Source: Nanobdellota archaeon (GTDB lineage Archaea; Nanobdellota; Nanobdellia; Parvarchaeales; Parvarchaeaceae). From it: a stretch of 27,281 nt of DNA. Of the stretch, positions 14,802 through 21,915 are shown one piece after another; position 1 is the stretch's first letter, and the number at the start of each line of letters is the position of its first letter. The DNA lies in contig JAKATQ010000008.1 of assembly GCA_021818665.1 (NCBI GenBank), forward strand, positions 1 to 27,281. The letters are read 5' to 3'. The notes beneath the pieces were generated by a model. That model made no database searches. It saw only the letters and a list, made by a program, of their open reading frames with translations, and was not told the DNA's origin. The position numbers and the translations under genes are program-made.

Positions 14802-16021
14802 AATCTCCGATGCCGTTCAGGCTAAAAAACGGCCTGGAGACGATAGTGACGCCGGCACGGGGCCTCCACTCCATAGGGATATCAGTAGCGGTGAAGTGCG
14901 GCGCGATCGACGAAACGAGGGGGAAGACGGGATCGGCCAATCTTCTTGACAAAACACTTTACAAGACAAAGCAATCCCTTGAGGAGAGGCTCGACGAAAG
15001 TGGTATAATGTGGTTTTCGCAGCCGGGATACGCCTTTACAACGCACTCTATGAGAGTCCCGCTCGACAGGATCGGGCAGGGTTTCGGTCTTCTCGCGGAA
15101 CTCTTGTCTTATGGCAGGCTTACCCGGAGGATACTGGACGCCGAGAGGAGCAACGTAATAGAGGCCATCGCGTCAGAAAAAGACAACTCTGATTATATAC
15201 CGTTCAGAAAAGTCCGCTCCATGATGTTCGGCGGCAGGATCGGGGCTCCCATGTATGGAAAATTAGAAGACGTCGAAAAGATATCGGTCGCCGACGTAAA
15301 GCACATCTATGACGGGAACTACGGCATAGACCGCATGGTGCTTTCAGTGTATGGTCAGATAGACGCAGACAAAGTCATAAAGGAGGCATCTGGTCCTTTC
15401 TCTGCGCTTGGCGATTCGCATTCACGAAGACGATCACTGCAAAAAGTACTGCCGGAAAAACCTGGCGAGGCGTCCATGCAGATGGCTGGCCTGACGCAGG
15501 CGAAGTTCGCGATAGGCTTCGTAACCGAGCCGGCTTGCGGGCTGGGCGACGAAGGCTTCCGCTCGCTATCGGCAATGGGATGTATAGAGACTCTGCTCAA
15601 CGAAAGGCTTTTCGACGAGGTCAGGACAAAGAAAGGGCTGGCATACAATCCGTTCTCCCAGCACGACCAAGAAGGAGTTTTCGGCGACCTTATCGTATTT
15701 GTAGGCACGCAGCCGGGAACGCTTGGGCAGGCGAAGGAAGCGGCATTCTACGAGCTCCAGAGGCTGAGCGACGGCGAGATAAGCCAGGAAGACCTTCTTA
15801 GGGCAAAGAAGAGGAGGAGAGCCGGCAAGGAGACTGAGCTTGACGACACGATGGAGAGCGCCAGCACTATGGCTTACATGCGTGCTTCTTTAGGCGACAG
15901 AATGCAGCTTCCAGACAAATATAACAGAGAGATAAATCTGGATGACATAAGAGCCGCTGCGCAGAGATACCTGCGCAGAGACAGGGCATATTTCGCTTCG
16001 GTAGAGCCAAAGCACCTCTGA
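14798..16021 (+). CDS. M16 family non-catalytic partner subunit
   Basis: 407 residues from ATG 14798, with a Shine-Dalgarno site and a 4-bp overlap with the previous gene. The N-terminal domain parallels its neighbour (MPFRLKNGLETIVTP, GSANLL), but the zinc motif has decayed to N48-L-L-D-K52, so it cannot bind zinc the same way. The C-terminal domain has the R-x6-Y pair missing from the first subunit: R276...Y283 in EVRTKKGLAYNPFS. This is the split seen in bacterial M16B heterodimers and in mitochondrial processing peptidase alpha/beta. It probably completes the active site and substrate chamber of the 13554 product. Confidence 0.9.
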   Translation: MKSPMPFRLKNGLETIVTPARGLHSIGISVAVKCGAIDETRGKTGSANLLDKTLYKTKQSLEERLDESGIMWFSQPGYAFTTHSMRVPLDRIGQGFGLLAELLSYGRLTRRILDAERSNVIEAIASEKDNSDYIPFRKVRSMMFGGRIGAPMYGKLEDVEKISVADVKHIYDGNYGIDRMVLSVYGQIDADKVIKEASGPFSALGDSHSRRRSLQKVLPEKPGEASMQMAGLTQAKFAIGFVTEPACGLGDEGFRSLSAMGCIETLLNERLFDEVRTKKGLAYNPFSQHDQEGVFGDLIVFVGTQPGTLGQAKEAAFYELQRLSDGEISQEDLLRAKKRRRAGKETELDDTMESASTMAYMRASLGDRMQLPDKYNREINLDDIRAAAQRYLRRDRAYFASVEPKHL

Positions 16022-16030
16022 GGTACGTGC

Positions 16031-16759
16031 ATGAAACAGAGCTGGTGGAAAAAAGAGTTTCTAGAAAGAGCACTGGAAGAGGAATCGCGCCCGCTGGCGT
16101 CGATGGACAAGAGTCTAAGTTCCAGGCTGACGTCTGCCGTGCGTAAGAGTTTCCGGGACGACTACGCAGATTCTATAGTCTTAGTTCGAAAGAAAACCGT
16201 CGACCTTGCAGAGGTCGAAGACTGCGCGTACGGCGTAGACTACAATAGCGTCGAGATGGGGAGCCAGAGATATGGACACCTGATGTACCTTGTACTTACG
16301 GATGCAAAGCTAGACAAACTGAAGATCGGCGTAAAGATGGTACTTGACCACGAGCGGGGGCACAGTCTTCCGGACAGGCACAGCGCGCCAAAATCCGAAT
16401 TTTCGGCGCAGAAATACGCCGTGAAGAAATCGAAGGACCCACTTAGCGGGATAGCAGCCATAGTTGCTTTCGACGAGTTCATAAAGCCCGTCGGAGTGGA
16501 AAAACGGCTCGACCAGTACCTGGGCCACTGGCGGGAGCACTGGAATTTTTCTCTGGAAAGCGGCATGATGCACGACACCGCTTACAAGCTGCCGAAATCA
16601 AAAGCACTGGTGAAGCCGTGCGACCGCGAACCGGTGATAGAGACCTCAAAATACTTCCTGTACATCCTAAAAGAGACTCTTGGGGACGACTGGAGCCGTC
16701 GGTATGCACGAAACGCAGCTTACCCGGATTTAGAAGTGTCGAGAAGACTGAGAAAATAA
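16031..16759 (+). CDS. HExxH putative zinc metallopeptidase
   Basis: 242 residues, no signal or transmembrane helix. A zinc site H107-E-R-G-H111 lies in MVLDHERGHSLPDRH. Twelve residues after it, SEFSAQKYAV resembles the ExxAxxYA motif that gives the third ligand in M48-like gluzincins, with E123 as the candidate. A second His/Trp-rich patch follows (YLGHWREHWNF, GMMHDTAYKL). The gene begins 9 bp after the second M16 gene, with GAGGT (16020-16024) as its ribosome site, so it is the third gene of a peptidase operon. Family not recognised beyond the motif, and the activity is predicted. An ATG two codons into an alternative frame was not used. Confidence 0.75.
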   Translation: MKQSWWKKEFLERALEEESRPLASMDKSLSSRLTSAVRKSFRDDYADSIVLVRKKTVDLAEVEDCAYGVDYNSVEMGSQRYGHLMYLVLTDAKLDKLKIGVKMVLDHERGHSLPDRHSAPKSEFSAQKYAVKKSKDPLSGIAAIVAFDEFIKPVGVEKRLDQYLGHWREHWNFSLESGMMHDTAYKLPKSKALVKPCDREPVIETSKYFLYILKETLGDDWSRRYARNAAYPDLEVSRRLRK

Positions 16760-16796
16760 AGTTTTTGTTGGGCGGATAATCGCTCCGCGCGCGGGG

Positions 16797-16855
16797 CCGC
16801 GGAAGGGAAACCCATCATAAGTGTCGCGATTCTGGGACGCAATAAGCACTCGCGG
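16797..16855. ncRNA. Candidate structured RNA core (unknown family)
   Basis: CCGCG (16797-16801) can pair with CGCGG (16851-16855). AGTG (16820-16823) pairs with CACT (16847-16850), directly stacked on the outer stem. GGG-AAA-CCC (16805-16813) forms a small hairpin inside, and GCG/CGC another. Strand is undecided. No C/D, H/ACA, SRP or RNase P signature is complete. Confidence 0.2.
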
Positions 16856-16930
16856 AAGAAAACGTGCACGCCACGCGGTTTTTAAATAAGCAAATAACCC
16901 GGTGGTGTGTCTAATGACTGATGGAGTCGG

Positions 16931-16942
16931 CTTATAAATTTC
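16931..16942 (+). promoter_or_regulatory. TATA box for cytochrome b
   Basis: CTTATAAATTTC predicts a start near 16962, leaving about 12 nt before ATG 16974. Confidence 0.55.
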
Positions 16943-16973
16943 ACTGTACTTATTATATTAGGTGCATTTCGTG

Positions 16974-18440
16974 ATGGCCAAGCAAGCGCACAGCGACGAT
17001 GACGGTTCTGAAAGGAAGCCGCAGCAGCCTCTTCTGAGCCCGATCAAAGACATAATAAAGGGACAGATGATACACCTCGTCCCGTCCTATGGGAATGGCT
17101 TCTTTTTTACCATAGGAGTATACTTGCTGGAAATGTTCGCGGTCCTTGTCGTGACTGGGATAATAATGCTGGTTTTTGGCCCTTACTGGTGGGATCTTAC
17201 CGCGGTCGGAACGCTGGTCCGCAGTGTCCATCTCTGGGCGGCCGAGGCGTTCGTGACCCTCATGTTCGTCCACCTTATAGTGAATTTTTCCACTTCAGCG
17301 TTCAGGAAGAAAAAGCTCATGTGGATGATAGGCAGCGCGATGCTTATGCTCGTGCTTCTGCAGTTCGCCTTCGGTCTCGGCCTGGAAGGCGGTCTGGTGT
17401 CGCAAGTCAACGACCAGGCTGCATCTGATCTCTGGAACGGCCTTGGGCTCGGTTTTTGGGTGAATCCGATGAATCAGGGCGCCGTCCTAGGGTGGCATGC
17501 AGCGATAGTACCCATCCTCCTGGCGGGACTGATAATACTGCATTACACTATAGTAAGGAGGAGTGGTCTGAATACGCCGTACAGAAAAGACGTCCCGTAC
17601 AGCATGGTGCGCGCGGACCACGTCGCCATGTACAAGCGCATGGCATACATTTTCGGAGCAGTGATGGTGTTCGCGGTGGTTTTCAGCTCCCCTTACACGC
17701 CACCGCTTACTATAAGCCAGGCGGCCACTTCCCAGCCATCGGCTACCGCCATGACGTTCCTAAGCGAATTCAATTCGTCTTCTGGCACCGCGACGTACTT
17801 GGATTCCATAGATCCGTATACTTTCAGCACACGGGACGTATATGTGTCGGTCCCGTACGGATATTATGTGAACATCAGCGGCTCCAAAAACTACGAGACG
17901 ACGCTCCTTAGCGAGAACGCGTCCGAGCAGAGCTCCATGCTAGCGGCAGCGTTCTCGTATTTCGGTGAAAACGGCTCGGTGACGAACAGCACTAATTCTT
18001 CCAATCCGGCGATAGCCATGGCATCCCAACTGACGGTGATGGCGCAGAAAGGCGCCTACCAGCCGCTTCTTCAGAGTGAAGAGGCAAGCGGGCTGGACGA
18101 GACGTATGTGCTCAGATTCCTCGTCGACAGCGGGGCCCTCAACGCCGCTGCGCAGAAGAACGGGCTGGGCGTCCCGCAGTACGGCATGCTGCTCGTTGGT
18201 TCACCGCCGTGGTCATTCCAGTACTGGCTTTGGCCCTACAACTTCATGCAGATAGCCACGGCAGGGATCCCCTGGTGGAGCGACCTCGAGAACGGGACAG
18301 TGGCTTTCGTCATGTTCCTGGTGCTTTTGTTCTTCCCGTTCATACCAGGTCTTAGAAAGATCCCCGACAAACTCAAACTGTACAAGTTGTTCTGGAACAG
18401 GTTCACGATCCCGGAGCTAAGAAAGAAAAGAAGAAGATGA
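16974..18440 (+). CDS. Cytochrome b / b6-like membrane protein
   Basis: 488 residues from ATG 16974 (GTG codons at 16962 and 16971 are alternatives). Two haem-ligand His pairs lie in predicted helices: H86/H100 (SVHLWAAEAFVTLMFVHLIV, 13 residues between) and H175/H190 (GWHAAIVPILLAGLIILHY, 14 between). The 14-residue spacing is b6-like. After the helix at about 222-240 comes an insertion of roughly 200 residues, Ser/Asn-rich with sequons, presumably outside. Two helix-forming stretches follow near the C-terminus (WPYNFMQIATAGIPWW and FVMFLVLLFFPFIPGL). Family role: quinol oxidation with a Rieske protein. No Rieske, cytochrome c1 or copper-protein gene is in the window. It converges on the minus-strand NTPase with a 10-bp gap. 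Confidence 0.88.
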   Translation: MAKQAHSDDDGSERKPQQPLLSPIKDIIKGQMIHLVPSYGNGFFFTIGVYLLEMFAVLVVTGIIMLVFGPYWWDLTAVGTLVRSVHLWAAEAFVTLMFVHLIVNFSTSAFRKKKLMWMIGSAMLMLVLLQFAFGLGLEGGLVSQVNDQAASDLWNGLGLGFWVNPMNQGAVLGWHAAIVPILLAGLIILHYTIVRRSGLNTPYRKDVPYSMVRADHVAMYKRMAYIFGAVMVFAVVFSSPYTPPLTISQAATSQPSATAMTFLSEFNSSSGTATYLDSIDPYTFSTRDVYVSVPYGYYVNISGSKNYETTLLSENASEQSSMLAAAFSYFGENGSVTNSTNSSNPAIAMASQLTVMAQKGAYQPLLQSEEASGLDETYVLRFLVDSGALNAAAQKNGLGVPQYGMLLVGSPPWSFQYWLWPYNFMQIATAGIPWWSDLENGTVAFVMFLVLLFFPFIPGLRKIPDKLKLYKLFWNRFTIPELRKKRRR

Positions 18441-18450
18441 CGGCCAGCCT

Positions 18451-18978
18451 TCAAAGACCTACGCACGATTCTACGAAGTCGGCCCGTTCCTTTACTGGCA
18501 TCACGGGCACGCGCATAGGCTTGTGGCCGAATCTCGCGTAAACCACGTAAAGCAGCTCGTGCAGTTTTTGAGCTTCCTCGCTGCTCTGCTGCCGGACCGA
18601 ATCGTTTTCATAGACTGGCAACCTGTCGAGAACGAAAACGCCGTCGTATCTGTTCTTTTCGCACGCGGCAAGCAGGCTTTCGTGCGGCTCTAGACCGACG
18701 GCTTCGCAGTAGGCTATGCCACTGTGGATGCCGCTGTCGAGGAAGGCCGTGCGATCTGGCGGTATCTTTCTTTCCTCCTCCAGCTGAAGCGCCAGTATAT
18801 TTCGCTGCAACAGGTCACGGTCACCAATAGTCGCGGAGGAGTGCCTCATATGGGGATTAAGGTCGAGGACTCGCCTGGCGGATTCCCGTACTATGTAAAA
18901 GCCGCGCCTGCCGAGTTCGTTTATCAGCGTCGTCTTGCCGGAACACGGCGCGCCCGTAACGACGAATCTGCGTCCCAT
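18451..18978 (-). CDS. AAA_28-like NTPase / kinase-like protein
   Basis: 175 residues. The P-loop is GAPCSGKTT (9-17) right after the first strand RRFVVT. An IVRESARRVLD motif follows at about 29-39 and a Walker B-like TAFLDSGI near 77-84. This set is typical of the AAA_28 P-loop family, which includes NadR-like nucleoside kinase relatives. The later VFVLDRLPVYENDSVRQQSS matches the conserved D-x5-Y-x-x-D region. Substrate unknown. It is the last gene of the cysS operon, 11 bp after the helical protein gene ends. Confidence 0.8.
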   Translation of the reverse strand: MGRRFVVTGAPCSGKTTLINELGRRGFYIVRESARRVLDLNPHMRHSSATIGDRDLLQRNILALQLEEERKIPPDRTAFLDSGIHSGIAYCEAVGLEPHESLLAACEKNRYDGVFVLDRLPVYENDSVRQQSSEEAQKLHELLYVVYARFGHKPMRVPVMPVKERADFVESCVGL

Positions 18979-18989
18979 CGGTAAAATGC

Positions 18990-19487
18990 CTAGCCTATAT
19001 ACTGGTTCTTCTTTTCCCTTTCCGCTTCTTCTTTTGTCTCTTTAGATATCGCTTTAAGTATCGCCGACGTCTCTTTATCGCTGGCGGCGAATGCGTTTAC
19101 GGCTTTCTTTATCACGGCCAGCAGAGCGGGCCCGTCATATCTTTCCGCGACAGTCCTGGCGAGATCGAGTTCTGTGCTGAGGTTTATAAGGTCGTCTATG
19201 ACCTTTTGCAGGCGGCCCAGGAGCTCTTTCTCCTTTAGGCGCGTGTGCAGTATCCTGTCATAGTAGCTGCCCGGCTGTATCGCGAGACCAGAGAGCCATG
19301 CGATGTCGCTCAGCACCCTTCTTGCGATGTTGGTTATGTTCCACAGAAGGAAAGCCTCCTCGTCGTGGAACTCCTGTCCGCTGTCCGTGAAGATAGCGAA
19401 ATTGTACAGGAGCCTCCTGTCCGGGAGCTTCGAAGACAGTTTATCGAAGTAGAATTCTGCGTTTCGGGTCTCTTTTTTATCTGCCAT
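18990..19487 (-). CDS. Helical protein of unknown function in the cysS operon
   Basis: 165 residues, mostly helical and charged, with no membrane segment. The middle (EAFLLWNITNIARRVLSDIA, then KELLGRLQKVIDDLINLSTE) suggests a helical bundle. The C-terminus is very Lys/Glu-rich (KETKEEAEREKKNQ). Its ATG overlaps the 3' end of cysS by 11 bp in a different frame, so the two are translationally linked. No family recognised. Confidence 0.75.
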   Translation of the reverse strand: MADKKETRNAEFYFDKLSSKLPDRRLLYNFAIFTDSGQEFHDEEAFLLWNITNIARRVLSDIAWLSGLAIQPGSYYDRILHTRLKEKELLGRLQKVIDDLINLSTELDLARTVAERYDGPALLAVIKKAVNAFAASDKETSAILKAISKETKEEAEREKKNQYIG

Positions 19488-20874
19488 GTTCCCTGTTCTT
19501 TATTATCACGTGGTCGTGTTTTTCAAGGTCAATTATCTTATAGCCCATGGTTTTTATAACCTTTCTCTTCGCATCGGCTGCGGTCCACTCCTTTTTGTCC
19601 CTAAGCTCGTCGCGCTCCCTTACCAGCTTCATTACTTCATCCGGCACCTTAAGCTCTACGAAAAGACCGAGCACGAAATCCATCTTCCTGAAAGCTTCGA
19701 CCATCTGTTTGTGCTCGAAATCGCTCGCCTTGCCCTCTCGTATGCGCTTGTTCGCCAGGTCTATCAGGCCGAAGAACGCGATAAGGGCTGAATGTGTGTC
19801 AAAATCATTCTTGACGGCCTTTTCGAACGACTCCAGTATGCGGGGGACGCCGGTATCCGTCTTCGTGTCGTGGAAAAGGGGAAGTTTCTGCACTCTTTGC
19901 AGAGTGATGTCTATGTCGTCAAGTGTCTTTTCGTACTTTTCCAGCGAATCCGGCGTGAAGTCCAGCCTTGAGCGATAGTGGGCGTCTAGGACCATCAGCC
20001 TGAACGACATCGGGTCAAAGCCCATCGCCTCCAGGTCGCGCAGGGTATAAAAATTCTTCAGGCTCTTTGACATCTTCTGGCCGCCGACCAGCAGGTGCTC
20101 CGGGTGCAGCCAGTAGTCGACGAACTTTTTGCCGGTGTAAGCCTCGCTCTGCGCTATCTCGTTCTCATGGTGCGGGAACATCAGGTCCACGGCGCCGCAG
20201 TGGATGTCCATCGTCTCCCCTAGGTATTTTATCCCCATCGCCGAGCACTCTATGTGCCAGCCCGGCCTTCCTTTCGGCAGGGGGCCCTCCCAGAAAACGT
20301 CGCCGTCGTCCGCGTCCCAGAATTTCCACAGGGCGAAATCCGACACGCTCTCCTTGTCATACTCGTCCTTTTTCATCCTGGCCTCTATCCGCGTCGGGTC
20401 TATGCCGGACAGCTTGCCGTAACCCTTGAACTTGCTTATAGAGTAGTATATGCCGTCATCGGCCTGGTATGCGTAGCCTTTGTGCATGAGCGCAGTGACC
20501 ATTTCCGCCATGGCTTCTATGTTGTCCGTCGCGCGTGGATAGAGGTCCGCACGCCTTATGTTCACTTTGTCTATGTCGGCAAAAAACGCATCGGTGTATT
20601 TTGCAGCGTACTCCCCAAGGCGCATGCCCCTCGCGGCGGAGTTCTTTATCATCTTATCGTCCACGTCAGTTATGTTTATCACCTGCGTGACTTTCAGGCC
20701 TTCGTATTCGAGCGTGCGTTTTATGACGTCATAGAATATGAAGCTTCGCAGATTGCCTATGTGGGCGTAGTCGTACACCGTCGGGCCGCAGCAGTACATC
20801 TTGACGCGCCCTTTATCGAGCGGCGTGAACGTCTCCTTCGCCTTGCTGAGGCCGTTGTAAAGCTCCACTGTCAT
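19477..20874 (-). CDS. cysS: Cysteinyl-tRNA synthetase
   Basis: 465 residues, standard length. Class I signatures: HIGH as HIGN (38-41) in CCGPTVYDYAHIGN and KMSKS at 267-271. Zinc ligands are C29, C210 (WHIECSAMG), H235 and E239 (FPHHENEIAQ), all in expected places. It charges tRNA-Cys, and a tRNA-Cys gene lies 3 kb away. The start MTVELYNGLSK at 20874 is chosen because it gives the normal family N-terminus and a TATA box lies 26 bp upstream. The frame stays open to 21441, but that extension overlaps the divergent gene and is noise. First gene of a three-gene operon. Confidence 0.97.
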   Translation of the reverse strand: MTVELYNGLSKAKETFTPLDKGRVKMYCCGPTVYDYAHIGNLRSFIFYDVIKRTLEYEGLKVTQVINITDVDDKMIKNSAARGMRLGEYAAKYTDAFFADIDKVNIRRADLYPRATDNIEAMAEMVTALMHKGYAYQADDGIYYSISKFKGYGKLSGIDPTRIEARMKKDEYDKESVSDFALWKFWDADDGDVFWEGPLPKGRPGWHIECSAMGIKYLGETMDIHCGAVDLMFPHHENEIAQSEAYTGKKFVDYWLHPEHLLVGGQKMSKSLKNFYTLRDLEAMGFDPMSFRLMVLDAHYRSRLDFTPDSLEKYEKTLDDIDITLQRVQKLPLFHDTKTDTGVPRILESFEKAVKNDFDTHSALIAFFGLIDLANKRIREGKASDFEHKQMVEAFRKMDFVLGLFVELKVPDEVMKLVRERDELRDKKEWTAADAKRKVIKTMGYKIIDLEKHDHVIIKNREHGR

Positions 20875-20892
20875 ATATGGCGTAGCTGCGCC

Positions 20893-20916
20893 GAGATTAA
20901 AAAGTTTTATTAATAC
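20893..20916. promoter_or_regulatory. Two-way promoter between cysS and the 20935 gene
   Basis: The 60-bp gap holds overlapping TATA elements: minus AACTTTTTAATCTC (20893-20906), 26 bp from ATG 20874, and plus GTTTTATTAATAC (20904-20916), 26 bp from ATG 20935. Both transcripts should be leaderless, and TBP probably serves only one side at a time. Confidence 0.6.
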
Positions 20917-20934
20917 AAAGACAGAAGTTGTGAT

Positions 20935-21624
20935 ATGGGGCTCGGCGGCGGTTTCGGCAGATGGATTGGGAGCACCCTTTTGTTTTTCGGCATGCTGGCT
21001 TTCATCTCGCTTTACGCCATAAACGCTTCCGGACTGCTTTCGGCTGCGTACACGAACACAGCCATCAATGAGGTGGTCTCCGCGTCCACCGGCCTCAACA
21101 ACGTCAACGTCACCACCGGCAAGATCTCTAACCAGAGCGCATCGCAGATAGAAGCCGTAATAAACAAGACGCTGGCGAACAATCCGAACTGCAGCATACT
21201 CTGCCTGCCTTTCGCGCAGCAGGGCACTTCTGGTCTTGGAAGATTCCTGTCCACTTCCGACATCCAGCTCTACCAGTGGTTCGCCCTCCTGATAGCGATA
21301 ATCGGCGGGATAATGGTCGCGATATTCTACGAAGGGGCGGGCAAAGCGATAGCCATCGGCAGGGGGCTGCTTTCTGCGGCGATAATCTCGTTCGTGGTAT
21401 TGTATATACCACTTAACTACATAATACCAGATTTTCTCCACCTGACTATAAGTAACATCACGATAGTCATACCGCAGAGCGTGTTCCAGCCCTACACTTC
21501 GGTGATACTGTTCCTAGATTTCATAATAGGAGGCATCGGGGCCGTCGTACTGGCCACCGGCGTTTTTGCGAACAAGCCGCGCGCAAAGTTGCCTCCGCCG
21601 ATCGCGCCGATGCAGCCCTCTTAA
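20935..21624 (+). CDS. Four-TM membrane protein with external loop
   Basis: 229 residues. Hydrophobic segments lie at about 9-30, 112-128, 138-158 and 185-207. The loop between the first two (about 31-110) is Asn/Ser-rich with sequons (NVT, NQS, NKT) and a closely spaced Cys pair (NCSILC), so it is probably outside. The C-terminal tail is short and Pro-rich (KLPPPIAPMQPS). Helix-breaking glycines (IIGGIMVA, FIIGGIGAVV) are notable. No family recognised. It is divergent from cysS with a shared promoter. Confidence 0.75.
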   Translation: MGLGGGFGRWIGSTLLFFGMLAFISLYAINASGLLSAAYTNTAINEVVSASTGLNNVNVTTGKISNQSASQIEAVINKTLANNPNCSILCLPFAQQGTSGLGRFLSTSDIQLYQWFALLIAIIGGIMVAIFYEGAGKAIAIGRGLLSAAIISFVVLYIPLNYIIPDFLHLTISNITIVIPQSVFQPYTSVILFLDFIIGGIGAVVLATGVFANKPRAKLPPPIAPMQPS

Positions 21625-21658
21625 AAAGACGTTAAAACGCCGGATGAGACGGATCGTT

Positions 21659-21823
21659 TCATTTTCTGAGCTGTCGCGTAAGGCGTCCGATTACATTGTA
21701 GCTGAGCTTGGTCACCCTTTCCTGGCGCTTCATGATGCCGTGCATCAGCTTATCGGTCTTTCGCTTCTCCTTTTTAAAGTGCCTCATGCCGCGCTTGAAC
21801 TCCCGGTCCCGCCAGAATGACAT
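21659..21823 (-). CDS. Small basic protein
   Basis: 54 residues from ATG 21823 to TGA 21659-21661 (begins MSFWRDREFKRGMRHFKKEK). About one third are Lys or Arg. The sequence has no long low-complexity run and is predicted helical (KRQERVTKLSYNVIGRL). It fills most of the gap between two well-supported genes and sits downstream of metE on the same strand, 92 bp after its stop. A nucleic-acid-binding role would fit the charge but is only a guess. No strong ribosome site or TATA box seen. Confidence 0.5.
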   Translation of the reverse strand: MSFWRDREFKRGMRHFKKEKRKTDKLMHGIMKRQERVTKLSYNVIGRLTRQLRK

Positions 21824-21915
21824 ATACAGGGATAATCTGCAGCTGCTAGGATAATAATCTTGCCGATCAGGCGGGTCGCTGCGAAACTTATCTTACAGGC
21901 CCGGCGCTAGCCAGC

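Larger units (their letters stand above)
16760..16961. other. GC-rich intergenic stretch, possible structured RNA
   Basis: About 200 bp without a convincing ORF. Elsewhere intergenic DNA here is AT-rich, but 16770-16880 is very GC-rich. It includes a T run after the protease gene (16762-16766, likely terminator), a 10-bp palindrome CCGCGCGCGG (16784-16793) and a foldable core at 16797-16855. A TATA-like TTTTTAAATAAG (about 16879-16890) could serve either strand. I cannot assign a known RNA family. Confidence 0.3.

Noticed and set aside
16820..16930. C/D-box-like fragments (ATGATG on minus, CTGATGG on plus) near the cytochrome promoter
   Set aside because: No correctly spaced C and D box pair with terminal stem could be assembled.
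20254..20913. Plus-strand open frame of 219 codons antisense to cysS
   Set aside because: Shadow frame of a highly conserved synthetase gene; no domain pattern.
20875..21441. A 189-codon N-terminal extension of the cysS frame
   Set aside because: It overlaps the divergent membrane-protein gene, reads as Arg/Tyr/Gly-rich noise, and the normal CysRS N-terminus plus a TATA box fix the start at 20874.
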